Notes under the pieces: model-generated
The model's database searches: none
Seen by the model: the letters and a program-made list of their open reading frames with translations, nothing else
Told to the model about the DNA's origin: nothing
In this document: positions 1 through 8,246 of the stretch, one piece after another
Layout: each line of letters begins with the position of its first letter
How positions within the stretch are numbered: position 1 is the first letter of the stretch
Source: an uncultured beta proteobacterium
GTDB taxonomy: Bacteria > Pseudomonadota > Gammaproteobacteria > Burkholderiales > Burkholderiaceae_C
Reading direction: 5' to 3'
DNA: 34,861 nt
NCBI GenBank assembly: GCA_903914175.1
Contig: CAIWNX010000288.1
Span: 1 to 34,861, forward strand
Position numbers and translations under genes: made by a program

Positions 1-958
1 CGCTGGTCATCTTGTCGCCCATGATCGGCACCAGTGCCGGCAGCGGCGGGCAGCAGCGCGCGATGATTTCGTCCAGGCGTTCCATACCGGCCACCTGGCC
101 GTCGTGCGTGACCTTGAGACAGTCGGCGTTGAGCACGTCGTGACACAGTTCGCGGAAGGTCGGGTCACCGGCGGAGACCGTGCTCTTGCGATTGGCCACG
201 ATGCGCCCTAGCATGATGCAGGCACGGATCGTCGGGCGGCCGTTGTTGACGCCCAGCGTGCGGAACTCGCGCACGATGTCGACAATCGATTTGGCCTGGC
301 GCCATGGCAGGCCGGACTTGGACTGGGTGATCGCCACTTCGGTTTCGTAATCGTGGTGCCCGACCTTGATCGTAATCATGCGGTCCATCAGCGCGTCCTG
401 TGTTTTGTGGACACCGGCGTACTCTTCCGGGTTGCTGGTGAAGATGGCGCTGAACTGCGGGTGCACCTGCAGGTAGCCGTCGCCGCTGCGCGCGTCGGGC
501 AGCTCCAGCAGCCGCTCTTCCAGAATCGACAGCAGCACGTTGTTGGCTTCGGGGCGCGAGCGTGTGAACTCGTCATAAATCAGCGTGAAGCCGTATTTGC
601 AGGCGGTGGTCAGGCGGTTGTCGCCCCACTGTTTGGAGACGGTTTCTTCCTGTTTCAGCACCGAGTGGATGTAGTTGTCCACCACCTTGGTTGAGCGGTA
701 ACCGGTCTGCCCGCCGATCAGGTCGGAACTGCCGAATTCATCGTCGCCATGGATCAGGATGACCTGGCGTCCGAGCTGGGCTGCCACGTGCATCGCCAGC
801 GCCGTTTTGCCGGTGCCGGCCGGGCCGCTGAAATGGATCGGATAGCCGGCGGCGAGGTAGTCCAGCGCCCGCCCGGAGACACCCTGGATATACGGGGTCT
901 CTACAAAGTTGGCTTTCTTTTCCAACGTCAGTGTTGTCAACTCTTCTGCTTCGCTCAT
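1..958 (-). CDS. gvpN: Gas vesicle protein GvpN, AAA ATPase (C-terminal end cut by window edge)
   Basis: GvpN is a MoxR-like AAA+ ATPase needed for full-size gas vesicles. In known systems it acts in the cytoplasm during vesicle growth, probably with GvpC. I translated it from the minus strand starting at the ATG at 958-956; 319 codons are present before the edge. The Walker A motif GPAGTGKT lies at residues 45-52, Walker B (TLIYDEFTRS) at about 125-134, and a SNPEEYAGV segment follows, as is typical of GvpN. An AAGGAG ribosome site sits 8 nt before the ATG, which supports the start. It is the third gene after the gvpA promoter, about 80 bp behind the GvpC-like gene, with no terminator between. 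The usual family length suggests only a short C-terminal piece is missing. Identity is secure. Confidence 0.95.
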   Translation of the reverse strand, partial: MSEAEELTTLTLEKKANFVETPYIQGVSGRALDYLAAGYPIHFSGPAGTGKTALAMHVAAQLGRQVILIHGDDEFGSSDLIGGQTGYRSTKVVDNYIHSVLKQEETVSKQWGDNRLTTACKYGFTLIYDEFTRSRPEANNVLLSILEERLLELPDARSGDGYLQVHPQFSAIFTSNPEEYAGVHKTQDALMDRMITIKVGHHDYETEVAITQSKSGLPWRQAKSIVDIVREFRTLGVNNGRPTIRACIMLGRIVANRKSTVSAGDPTFRELCHDVLNADCLKVTHDGQVAGMERLDEIIARCCPPLPALVPIMGDKMTS

Positions 959-1038
959 CACGTCCACTCCTTGAGGGGGTTAAAACTGACCAGGCCCTTG
1001 CTGCGCAATGCGGCGACAAGCCCGATCCAAATTACGGC

Positions 1039-2082
1039 TTACTTTCTCTTGGCTTTCGCAGGTTTGGCCTTTGCCTTGGGCGCTGCAGCCTTGGGTGGTG
1101 GGGCTTTGACGGCGACGGCCTTGACCGGCGCCTTCTTGGGCACCGGCTTGGCGCTTTCACCGCGTGGCGGTGTGCTTGGCCATGGCTTGGCCGCAGCGGG
1201 TGTCGTTTTCGGTGCCGCCTTGACCGGTGCCGGTTGCGCGGCCGGTTTGAACAGTTTGGGTGCTAGCCGTGCCATGGGTGCAGTCGGCGCTGCCACCGGC
1301 GCTGCGACGGGCTTGGGTGCGGGTCGCGCCATGGTGGCTGCGGGCAATGCACGCGGCATCTTCGTGGCGGGCACGCGTGCGCCAGGGGCGCGTGTGCCGT
1401 GAAAGCCCTGCATCAGTTCAGCCAGAGAATGCGAGCGGTCGCGCCGGCATTCGGCCAGACCGGCCCATTGAATCCTGGCCATCTGGTGGTGCGCCTTGGC
1501 GAAGGACAACATCATTTGCGACACGCTGCGTGCGCGCTCGCGCCGGTCACGCGCCAGACTGGCGCCTTGCGCCGCTGCCATGCGCCGCAGCGCCTTGGTG
1601 AAGGCGGCGCGGTCGGCGTCAAATTCATGGAACAACGCGGCCACCGCATTGGAGACGTCCTGTTTCGATTCGACCAGGGCCTGGCGCAAATCGCGGCGCA
1701 TCTGACCGTGGTCCTGGCGAAAGCCCTGGCTCATGGCGCTGGCGTCGTCGCGGATGGCGAGCACCTCGGCCGAGCGACTCAGTCGATCGCTCACCAGTGA
1801 CTGGCGCAGCGTTTCGCGCATGAGTTCATGCGCCTGGCGAAATTCCTCGCTCATGACGCTGGCGTTGTCGCGGATTTCAAGTACTTCTGCCGATCGATTG
1901 ACACGATCGGCCGCTAATTCTGTTTTGAGCGCCTTGGCCATGGCCATGCGTTCGCCCTCAAAGCTGCGCAGCGCGTCGGCTGTTTGCGCCTTGATTTCAG
2001 CAACCGCGCGTCCACGCTCACGCGCAGCGGACGTCATGCCGCTCGCCGGGGAAGTTGCCATGTGTTTTCGGATGATGCTCAT
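1039..2082 (-). CDS. GvpC-like repeat protein with Pro/Ala/Lys-rich tail
   Basis: This 347-residue protein lies between gvpA and gvpN, the place where gvpC sits in several gas vesicle clusters. Residues 23-228 are built of repeats with a 40-residue period, starting near residues 23, 63, 103 and 143, with a shorter unit at 183. Recurring elements are RSAEVL, IRD(D/N)AS, MS..FRQ.H and LRQ.L.(S/A)DR. They look strongly helical, possibly coiled coil. Known cyanobacterial GvpC has 33-residue helical repeats that bind the outside of the GvpA shell and stiffen it, so the role is likely the same here. Residues 230-347 form a low-complexity Pro/Ala/Lys tail ending KPAKAKRK, which looks like histone-H1-type tails and could bind nucleic acid or polyanions. 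GAGGAG lies 9 nt before the ATG. Assignment to GvpC rests on position and repeat style, not on a diagnosed domain. Confidence 0.75.
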   Translation of the reverse strand: MSIIRKHMATSPASGMTSAARERGRAVAEIKAQTADALRSFEGERMAMAKALKTELAADRVNRSAEVLEIRDNASVMSEEFRQAHELMRETLRQSLVSDRLSRSAEVLAIRDDASAMSQGFRQDHGQMRRDLRQALVESKQDVSNAVAALFHEFDADRAAFTKALRRMAAAQGASLARDRRERARSVSQMMLSFAKAHHQMARIQWAGLAECRRDRSHSLAELMQGFHGTRAPGARVPATKMPRALPAATMARPAPKPVAAPVAAPTAPMARLAPKLFKPAAQPAPVKAAPKTTPAAAKPWPSTPPRGESAKPVPKKAPVKAVAVKAPPPKAAAPKAKAKPAKAKRK

Positions 2083-2173
2083 TTCAATTCACTCCTCGTA
2101 GGCCGGGCGCTTTGCTGATGGTGTGCGGATGGGTTCAATGGTTTGCGTGCAGCGCCGATGCGCATCGCAAAAC

Positions 2174-2216
2174 TGCTTTCCCTGCCGGGAGCAGTGAATC
2201 CCCGGCAGAGAAAGCA
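2174..2216 (-). terminator. Strong hairpin between gvpA and the GvpC-like gene (attenuator or mRNA stabiliser)
   Basis: Two 16-nt arms, 2174-2189 and 2201-2216, can pair around an 11-nt loop; the single non-Watson-Crick position is a G-U pair in the minus-strand RNA. The hairpin begins 14 nt after the gvpA stop codon. It is followed on the minus strand by GTTTTGC, so only four T residues, which fits a leaky rather than a complete terminator. The likely effect is many short gvpA transcripts and fewer that continue into the next two genes, or protection of the gvpA message from 3' decay. Confidence 0.7.
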
Positions 2217-2230
2217 ATCTGCACTGCCGC

Positions 2231-2449
2231 TTAGGCGGGTGCCGCTGCGCTGGATGTCAGGCCAATCGCTTCCGCATACTTGAGATAAGTCTCAACCGAT
2301 GCGATCACGACACGCGCTTCAATCGACAGCAGCTCGATACCGACCAGCGATACCTTGACCCAGGCGTCAATCACGATGCCCTTGTCCAGGATGCGGTCAA
2401 CCACTTCAGCCAAACTCGAAGAGTCGGTCGATTTTTGTACCTTAGCCAT
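2231..2449 (-). CDS. gvpA: Gas vesicle structural protein GvpA
   Basis: GvpA is the small hydrophobic protein that polymerises into the ribbed gas vesicle wall. This copy has 72 residues, the normal length. The family core is plain: [19 protein letters not shown], then [19 protein letters not shown] and the [13 protein letters not shown] helix, with a short Ala-rich tail. A longer reading frame extends 28 codons upstream, but the ATG at 2449-2447 is preceded by TAGGAGATTGAAA, a good ribosome site, and gives the standard GvpA N-terminus. It is the first gene after the sigma-54 promoter at 2535-2549, with a leader of about 75 nt, and is followed by a strong hairpin. Only one gvpA-type gene is visible; related genes such as gvpJ or gvpM, if present, lie beyond the left edge. 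Confidence 0.97.
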   Translation of the reverse strand: MAKVQKSTDSSSLAEVVDRILDKGIVIDAWVKVSLVGIELLSIEARVVIASVETYLKYAEAIGLTSSAAAPA

Positions 2450-2534
2450 TTTCAATCTCCTAACGTATTGCACCCCTGGAAAACGCTCTTCAGACACGAA
2501 GTACGGGGCTAAATCCTTCGTTGCATGTTGCAAC

Positions 2535-2549
2535 GCATAGCCCGTGCCA
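2535..2549 (-). promoter_or_regulatory. Sigma-54 promoter of gvpA
   Basis: On the minus strand the sequence reads TGGCACGGGCTATGC. It matches the -24/-12 consensus TGGCACG-N4-TTGC at all but one base, and the GG and GC doublets have the required spacing. Transcription would start near 2524, 75 nt before the gvpA ATG. A gene for a sigma-54 activator sits 6 kb upstream in the same locus, and an activator-like dyad lies about 160 bp upstream of the start site. Confidence 0.82.
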
Positions 2550-2674
2550 GTTCAAGGTGTTTATGGCGCTTCGCGTTTATTCGCGATTCATGGCGAATTT
2601 GACCAATACCGTTGCGCAAACCGGCGCCGTAGCGGGTCTGAAGCAGGGTCGGTGTTTGCAGGGAGGCGGATACG

Positions 2675-2694
2675 CTATGGAACAAAGTCCATAG
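2675..2694. promoter_or_regulatory. Upstream activator dyad for the gvpA promoter
   Basis: The 20-nt sequence CTATGGAACAAAGTCCATAG has perfect 7-bp inverted arms. It lies about 160 bp upstream of the predicted gvpA start, the usual distance for NtrC-type enhancer sites. Its core TGGAACAAAGTCCA differs at one base from the core repeated twice at 10585-10618, upstream of the other sigma-54 promoter. It follows the response regulator stop codon by only 7 nt and has no T-run on either side, so it is unlikely to be a terminator. Confidence 0.7.
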
Positions 2695-2701
2695 CTGGGG
2701 T

Positions 2702-3088
2702 TCAGCTTACCGTCTGTAACACAGCGTGGACGGCATTCATGATGTCGTCATGGCGAAACGGCTTGGTCACGAAGGCAGCGATCAGGCCGCTGGCCAGTGT
2801 TTGCATGATCAGGCTGTCGTCTTTGTAGAAATAGCCCGACACCAGGATCACGGGGGCCGGACAGTTGGTTTCGCTGCGGATGCGCCGCGCCAGTTCCACG
2901 CCATCGGCGTCACCGAGTTTGGCGTCGAGCAGGATCAGGTCGCAGACCGACTTGGCCAGGTAGTGCATGGCTTCACCGCCGCTGCCGGCCTGGCTCACCA
3001 TAAAGCCATTGCGCCGCAAAATCATGGCCAGCGCCCAGCGCACATCGGGCTCGTCATCGACGATCAGCACGGTTTGGGCTTGGCGCAT
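2702..3088 (-). CDS. Single-domain response regulator (receiver only)
   Basis: This 128-residue protein is a CheY-like receiver domain with no output domain. The acidic pair is D11-D12, the phosphoacceptor is D55 (LILLDAKLG), the switch Ser is S84 and the conserved Lys is K109 in FVTKPF. The start ATG overlaps the kinase stop codon as TGATG, so the two are translationally coupled and very likely form a cognate pair. Because it has no DNA-binding part, it must act by protein contact, by phosphotransfer, or as a phosphate sink, for example with the receiver of the NtrC-type regulator in the same operon. That last link is inference. It is the last gene before the gvpA promoter region. Confidence 0.9.
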   Translation of the reverse strand: MRQAQTVLIVDDEPDVRWALAMILRRNGFMVSQAGSGGEAMHYLAKSVCDLILLDAKLGDADGVELARRIRSETNCPAPVILVSGYFYKDDSLIMQTLASGLIAAFVTKPFRHDDIMNAVHAVLQTVS

Positions 3089-4611
3089 CAGACCACCACC
3101 GCCAGTGGCAGGCGCACGACAAAGGTCGTGCCCTGGCCTTCGACACTGCTCTCGACCGCAATCGTGCCACCGTGCTGCTCGACCAAGGTGTGGCAGATGG
3201 ACAGTCCCAGGCCGGTGCCTTTGCCAACCGGTCGCGTTGTGAAAAAGGGGTCGAAGATGCGGTTCAGATGGGTTGGCGCGATGCCGCAGCCGTTGTCGCG
3301 CACGCAGATCAGCGCCTTGTCGCCCTCGCGCCGTGTCAGCACGCTGACATCGCCGCCGTTGGTGATGGACTGGTAGGCGTTGAGCACCAGGTTCATGATC
3401 ACCTGCTGCAGCAGATTGGAATTGCCCATGACCGGCAGCAGGGTTTCGCCGTAGTGTTCGATCAGGTTGATCTTCTGCAGCTTGGCTTGCGGCGTCAGCA
3501 CGTTGAGTGTCTCGCGCACCACCGCAACCAGGTTCAGCGATTCATGCTGGTTGCTCGACGAAGGGCGGGCAAAGCGCAGCAGGTTTTCGATGATGAGGGA
3601 CGAGCGCTCGATGCCGTCAAGAATCTTGCCGACACACTCCTGCTGAAACGCCGGATCTTCGCTGGGCTCGAGCAGGAACTGGGCGGCGGAAAAACTCACT
3701 GACAGGGGGTTGCGCAATTCATGCGCGATACCACTGGCCATCACGCCCAGTGCCGCCAGTTTCTCGCTTTGGTAGAGGTGCTGCTCGAGCGCGCGGCGCT
3801 CCAGCAGGTCGCGTCCCACCGCCACGATGCCACTGACCCGGCCGGAGTCGTCGCGGATCGGCGAGAACGACCAGTCCACCGGAATCAGCGTGCCAGAGAG
3901 CGAGACCAGGTTGATTTCGCTGAAGAACTCGACGACACCGCCGTCCACCAGTTGCCGGATGATGGCCGCCATGTCCTTGCGTCGCGTCGTCTCCGACAGG
4001 TCGGCCAATTGCTTGCCACGCGCGACGTCGCTGCGGTAGCCCGAGATGCGCTCCGCCGCCGTGTTCCAACTGGTGATGCAGCCGTTCGGATCGGTCGAGA
4101 CCACCAGATCGTGGGCGCATTCGACCACGCTGGCCAGATGGCGCTCGGCCATGCGGACCTTTTCGCTGAGCTGCAGTTTCTCGGTGATGTCGTCCATCAC
4201 CAGCATGGCGTGCTCCACCGCCTCGCCGGTCTTGATCGGGATGACGGTATAGAAATAGCTGCGGATCGGAACGCCCGGTGCGCGGTAGGTCATCTGCGAG
4301 CCCGACAGTGCCAGCCCGCTGTTAAAGACCTTGCGGATCTTGGCTTCGAGCTGCGTGAACTCCATGATCGTTTCCGGAAACACCTCGCGAATCGGCTTGC
4401 CAATGGTGTTGTCTTCGGTGCGCCTGGACTTCTCGATGAAGTTGCGATTGGCCGACACCACGCGCAGCGACGGATCGATCAGGATCAGTGAAAACGGGAT
4501 ATTCCCGAGCAGCATCTGGTAGAGCTTTTCGTACCAACCTTCGGACGATGCGGTGGACGGCGGATTCATGCCGACGCTGGCCTGGCTGGCGCGTGCGCCG
4601 GTCTTTTTCAT
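3088..4611 (-). CDS. Soluble PAS-domain sensor histidine kinase
   Basis: The 507-residue protein has no membrane segment, so it senses a cytoplasmic signal. A PAS domain covers about residues 30-145 and a second about 155-270; a short helical linker leads to the HisKA H-box [10 protein letters not shown] with phosphorylated H297. The HATPase domain shows the N-box ([10 protein letters not shown]411), the G1 box DNGCGI (439-444) and the G2 box GKGTGLGL (463-470). It resembles NtrB-type kinases, which suits a partner of an NtrC-type regulator. A longer frame starts at 4656, but the ATG at 4611 overlaps the GvpF/L stop as ATGA and has a GGGAG upstream. The PAS ligand cannot be read from the sequence; oxygen, redox, light or energy state are all possible. 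Confidence 0.92.
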   Translation of the reverse strand: MKKTGARASQASVGMNPPSTASSEGWYEKLYQMLLGNIPFSLILIDPSLRVVSANRNFIEKSRRTEDNTIGKPIREVFPETIMEFTQLEAKIRKVFNSGLALSGSQMTYRAPGVPIRSYFYTVIPIKTGEAVEHAMLVMDDITEKLQLSEKVRMAERHLASVVECAHDLVVSTDPNGCITSWNTAAERISGYRSDVARGKQLADLSETTRRKDMAAIIRQLVDGGVVEFFSEINLVSLSGTLIPVDWSFSPIRDDSGRVSGIVAVGRDLLERRALEQHLYQSEKLAALGVMASGIAHELRNPLSVSFSAAQFLLEPSEDPAFQQECVGKILDGIERSSLIIENLLRFARPSSSNQHESLNLVAVVRETLNVLTPQAKLQKINLIEHYGETLLPVMGNSNLLQQVIMNLVLNAYQSITNGGDVSVLTRREGDKALICVRDNGCGIAPTHLNRIFDPFFTTRPVGKGTGLGLSICHTLVEQHGGTIAVESSVEGQGTTFVVRLPLAVVV

Positions 4612-5435
4612 GCGGGGGGACTCCCGAGTTCCGGGCAAAAGTTGTAGGGCGGCCAAGGGCCGCGCAATTCGAGGCTCAGGCCGATGGGCGTGTAGGCTTC
4701 CTGTTGTTCGGCCAGGGCGCTGCGGAAGTCATCGATCGTGTCCGGGCCCAGCAGGTAGCCGCTGTTGAAGACCATGCGCTCGGCGCGTCCGGTGACGGCG
4801 CTGGCGTGCAAGCGCAGCGCAGCAGCGCCCTCGGCGCGCAGTGCCAGGGCTTCGCCCAGGTCATGGCTGATGCGCGCGAGCGCGCCTTCGAGCGCGGCGT
4901 CGATCTTGCTGTCAAGCTGCTTTTGCTGCAGGTAGCGCACCCCGGGTGAGGGCGACATCGCGGCGCGCCGCGCCTGAATATCGGGGTCTTCGGTGGCGAT
5001 GATGTTGCGTGCCTGCTCTCCCACCAGATAGCCCTTGACGCTCCATTCGGCCTTGTCGCGCAGTTTGTCCAGTGCCTGATCGATGGCGCCGTGGTGCTGG
5101 TCCATGAACAGCTTGAGGCTCTCGCGTGAGTGGTACAGCGTGCCGAACTTGACCGGCAGCACCGGTGAGACCGCCATGATTCTCGCCACCACGGCCTCAT
5201 GGCGCAAGGCGCGCTCGCCGAGCCAGGACAGGTCTTGCAGATTGGCCTCGGAGAACTCGCTCAAGAGCACCTCGCTGATCACCGCCACCACACCGGCGCT
5301 GGGCAGTGCCGCAACACCGTAATCGGTGTCAACACTGAGCCCTTTTTGCGCGGCGAGTGTCTGTACCGTTGCCAGGCAGTCGATGCGCGCCAGGCAGTAG
5401 AGGTAGATGCCGGTGCTGGCGACGGAGTCGCTCAT
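4608..5435 (-). CDS. Gas vesicle protein GvpF/GvpL family
   Basis: The 275-residue protein matches the GvpL/GvpF family. Visible hallmarks are the N-terminal IYLYCLAR strand, the central VLPVKFGTLYHSRESL segment, and the C-terminal AERMVFNSGYLL and LRGPWPPYNFCPE segment. GvpF and GvpL are minor or accessory proteins that bind GvpA and help nucleate the vesicle. Whether it is functionally F or L cannot be decided without a tree. Both ends are joined to neighbours by ATGA overlaps: its start overlaps the stop of the Cdc48-like ATPase gene, and its stop overlaps the start of the kinase gene. It is thus translated together with chaperone-like and signalling genes. Confidence 0.92.
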   Translation of the reverse strand: MSDSVASTGIYLYCLARIDCLATVQTLAAQKGLSVDTDYGVAALPSAGVVAVISEVLLSEFSEANLQDLSWLGERALRHEAVVARIMAVSPVLPVKFGTLYHSRESLKLFMDQHHGAIDQALDKLRDKAEWSVKGYLVGEQARNIIATEDPDIQARRAAMSPSPGVRYLQQKQLDSKIDAALEGALARISHDLGEALALRAEGAAALRLHASAVTGRAERMVFNSGYLLGPDTIDDFRSALAEQQEAYTPIGLSLELRGPWPPYNFCPELGSPPA

Positions 5436-7579
5436 GGTGGGCTGCTCGTGGATGGCGCGTCAAAGTGCCGGGCCTGGATCAGCAGCGGGCCGGCGCTGGC
5501 CGACTTCTTGCCGCCCTGATCGATTCGTTCACGCACCGCGTTCAGCGCAGCGCGGTTGCACAGCGCGCCCAGATCGGCGCCAGTCAGACCGCTGCTGGCA
5601 GCAGCGAGGGCCGCCAGGTCCACATTTTTGGCCACGGGCTTGCCGCGCACTTGCACTTGCAAAATGGCCAGACGTTGCGCCTCATCGGGCAGGCCGATTT
5701 CAACGACGACGTCAAAGCGCCCTGGCCGCAGCAGCGCCGGGTCGACCATGTCGGGCCGATTGGTAGCGGCCAGCACCAGCACGCCCTTGAGTTTTTCGAC
5801 GCCGTCGAGTTCGGCCAGGAACTGACCGACCACGCGCTCGCTGACACCGGCGTCGGATGCGCCACTGCCGCGCCGTGGCACCAGTGCATCGATCTCGTCG
5901 AAGAAGACCAGACAGGGCGCTGCCTGCTTGGCTTTCTGAAACACTTCGCGCACGGCGCGTTCCGATTCGCCGATGTACTTGGACATCAGCGCCGGCCCTT
6001 TGACTGAAATGAAGTTGACCTGGGTCGCGCTGGCCGCAGCCTGCGCCAGCAGCGTCTTGCCGCAACCGGGTGGGCCGCACAGCAGCACGCCCTTGAGCGG
6101 CTTGACCCCGGCCTGCTCGAACAGCTCACCGTATTGCAGCGGCCACTCCAGCAGTTCGCGCAGCATGCGCTTCGGGCCTTCCAGACCGCCGACGTCGTCC
6201 CAGCGGGTGTTGGGCACTTCCACAAATACTTCGCGCAGCGCCGAGGGCTCGATCTCGCGCAGCGCGGCCAGAAAATCGTCCTTGCACAGTTCGAGTTTTT
6301 GCAGCGACTCGTAGGGCAGCGTGGCCTGGGCAAAGTCGATCTCGGGAAAGATGCGGCGCACGCAGATCATGGCGGCTTCGCGGCACAGCGCTTCCAGATC
6401 AGCGCCGACAAAACCGTGCGTGATGTCGGCCAGGCGTGTCAGGTCAACATCGCTCGCAACCGGCATGCCGCGCGTGTAGATCTCCAGAATGGCCAGACGT
6501 CCGTGCCGGTCCGGAATCGGGATGCCGATCTCGCGGTCAAAGCGTCCCGGTCGCCGCAGCGCCGGATCGATGGCATTGGGGATGTTGGTGGCGGCGATCA
6601 CGATCACCTGGCCGCGCGCCTTCAGGCCATCCATCAGGCTCAGCAGTTGCGCCACGACACGGCGCTCGACCTGGTGTTCACCACCAAGGCCTTCGCGCTT
6701 GGGTGCGATCGAATCGATCTCGTCGATGAAGATGATGCTCGGTGCCTGCTTGGTCGCATCGTCAAACAGCTTGCGCAGAAAGCCTTCGGACTCGCCGTAG
6801 AACTTCTGCATGATCTCGGGGCCGCTGATGGAGAAGAAGCGCACGTCGGTCTCGTGCGCCACGGCGCGCGCAATCAGCGTCTTGCCGCAACCCGGCGGCC
6901 CATACAGCAGCACGCCCTTGGGCGCGTCGATGCCCAGGCGCACAAAGACTTCGGGGAAACGCAGCGGCAGCTCGATGATTTCGCGCACGCGCTGCACTTC
7001 GCGCTTGAGGCCGCCAATGTCCTCGTAGGAAAAGGTGGCGCGCCCGGCCGGGTTGGCGCTGCGCGCCTCGGTCTGCGCCGGGCCGACCGACAGCAGCGTC
7101 GAAGGCGCGATCAGCACCGGCCCTTTGGGTTGCGTTTCGCGCACCAGAAAATCGAGTGAGCGGTTGCCAAACAGCGTGCCGCGGATGCGATCGCCCTCGA
7201 TCACCGGCAGGCCATCGAGCCGCGCGCCGATGTACTGCAGGTCGCGGTCCGACAGACCCGGCGCGGTGGGCGAGAGCACGATGCGCTGCGCTGCTTGCGC
7301 CGAGATTTTTTGCACCGCCACCGCGTCGTCCAGCGCAACGCCGGCGTTGCTGCGTGACAGGCCGTCGAGCTGGATGCGCGCGCCGCCGCGGTCGTCCTTG
7401 TAGGCCGGCATCAGCTTGCACACGGTGCGGCGTTTGCCAACCACTTCGACAATGTCGCCGATCGCGGCACCCAGTGCCACGATGTCGGCGGGGTCCATGC
7501 GCGCCAGCGCGCGACCGACGTCTTTGCTCAGCGCTTCGGTGACTTTGAGGCGCGTCGCTTTATCGGCGGTTTTTTTCAT
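5432..7579 (-). CDS. Cdc48/p97-like double AAA+ ATPase
   Basis: The 715-residue protein has the Cdc48/VAT layout. A Cdc48-type N-terminal domain covers about residues 8-150. The first AAA domain has Walker A GPPGCGKT at 227-234 and Walker B IIFIDEID at 282-289. The second has GPPGCGKT at 502-509 and LVFFDEID at 557-564. Family members are hexameric unfoldases that pull proteins out of complexes. In this operon it is coupled by ATGA overlaps to an Hsp20 protein upstream and to GvpF/L downstream, which suggests it remodels or recycles gas vesicle proteins. That role is inference. The ATG at 7579 was chosen over an upstream frame start because it overlaps the Hsp20 stop and gives a normal N-terminus (MKKTADK). 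Confidence 0.93.
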   Translation of the reverse strand: MKKTADKATRLKVTEALSKDVGRALARMDPADIVALGAAIGDIVEVVGKRRTVCKLMPAYKDDRGGARIQLDGLSRSNAGVALDDAVAVQKISAQAAQRIVLSPTAPGLSDRDLQYIGARLDGLPVIEGDRIRGTLFGNRSLDFLVRETQPKGPVLIAPSTLLSVGPAQTEARSANPAGRATFSYEDIGGLKREVQRVREIIELPLRFPEVFVRLGIDAPKGVLLYGPPGCGKTLIARAVAHETDVRFFSISGPEIMQKFYGESEGFLRKLFDDATKQAPSIIFIDEIDSIAPKREGLGGEHQVERRVVAQLLSLMDGLKARGQVIVIAATNIPNAIDPALRRPGRFDREIGIPIPDRHGRLAILEIYTRGMPVASDVDLTRLADITHGFVGADLEALCREAAMICVRRIFPEIDFAQATLPYESLQKLELCKDDFLAALREIEPSALREVFVEVPNTRWDDVGGLEGPKRMLRELLEWPLQYGELFEQAGVKPLKGVLLCGPPGCGKTLLAQAAASATQVNFISVKGPALMSKYIGESERAVREVFQKAKQAAPCLVFFDEIDALVPRRGSGASDAGVSERVVGQFLAELDGVEKLKGVLVLAATNRPDMVDPALLRPGRFDVVVEIGLPDEAQRLAILQVQVRGKPVAKNVDLAALAAASSGLTGADLGALCNRAALNAVRERIDQGGKKSASAGPLLIQARHFDAPSTSSPP

Positions 7580-8196
7580 GGCCGGGCCTTCTTTGCTTTC
7601 TCTTTCTTGAGCACGATCTCCAGCACGCCGTTGCGGCACTGAAAGCTCAAGCCCTTTTGCGCAAAACTGGCCGGCAGCAGGAGCTCCTTGCGGTAATTCG
7701 GTTCGCCCTTTTTCGTGGCGATCAGCAGGATGTCATCGTGCAACTCGATCTGCAGATTCGCTTCCTCAATACCGGGCACCTCGGCCACGATCAGCACGCG
7801 GGTGGGCTCGTCAAACAGATCAAGCATGGGTTCGCGAATTTCGTGCACCGCGACCAGCTTGCCATCCTCGTCCTTGCGGATGTTGCCAAAGGGTTCCACC
7901 TTGACGCCGCCCTTGTCGCCAATGCCGGACTTGATGGAAAAGCCATAGACGCCCTTGGCCTTCGAGTCGGATCCGAACTTGAACTCGCCGCTTTTGTTCG
8001 TGACGCCGCCGGACTGTTCGGCCTGCTCGACCAGCTTGCCCAGTTGCTCGACCAGGGTGCCCAGGCCCGAGAAGAAACCGTTGCCCGCTGTTTCGGTTCC
8101 GGTCTTGCCAAACGCTGCGCCGAGCCGGCGACCGATTTCGCCCAGACGTTCCTTGCCCTGTGCGAAATCGTCGGAAAGATTTTTCTTGTCAACCAT
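7576..8196 (-). CDS. Hsp20-type small heat shock protein, GvpH-like
   Basis: The 206-residue protein ends in an alpha-crystallin domain (about residues 115-200): VLIVAEVPGIEEANLQIEL, DDILLIATKK and the closing NGVLEIVLKK strand typical of Hsp20 proteins. Residues 1-110 are a longer and more polar N-terminal region, with a possible helix at 20-65, than in general Hsp20 chaperones. GvpH of haloarchaea and of some proteobacterial gas vesicle clusters is Hsp20-like, so GvpH is the best comparison; it may keep hydrophobic GvpA or other Gvp proteins soluble. An AGGAG lies 8 nt before the ATG at 8196, which rules out the longer upstream frame. The stop overlaps the start of the Cdc48-like gene. Confidence 0.85.
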   Translation of the reverse strand: MVDKKNLSDDFAQGKERLGEIGRRLGAAFGKTGTETAGNGFFSGLGTLVEQLGKLVEQAEQSGGVTNKSGEFKFGSDSKAKGVYGFSIKSGIGDKGGVKVEPFGNIRKDEDGKLVAVHEIREPMLDLFDEPTRVLIVAEVPGIEEANLQIELHDDILLIATKKGEPNYRKELLLPASFAQKGLSFQCRNGVLEIVLKKEKAKKARP

Positions 8197-8246
8197 GGCC
8201 CAAACTCCTGTGTGAATGTGATTCAAAGATGACGCGTCAGGGGTTT

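Noticed and set aside
353-1402. Plus-strand open frames over gvpN and the GvpC-like gene
   Set aside because: They are antisense to clear gas vesicle genes; the composition is typical of reverse-frame translation of high-GC coding DNA.
2156-2167. 12-bp palindrome CGATGCGCATCG downstream of the gvpA hairpin
   Set aside because: GC-rich palindromes of this size are frequent by chance here and it shares nothing with the other sites.
2675-2694. Dyad after the response regulator as an intrinsic terminator
   Set aside because: No T-run follows on either strand and the stem is A/T-rich; the shared core with 10585-10618 favours an operator.
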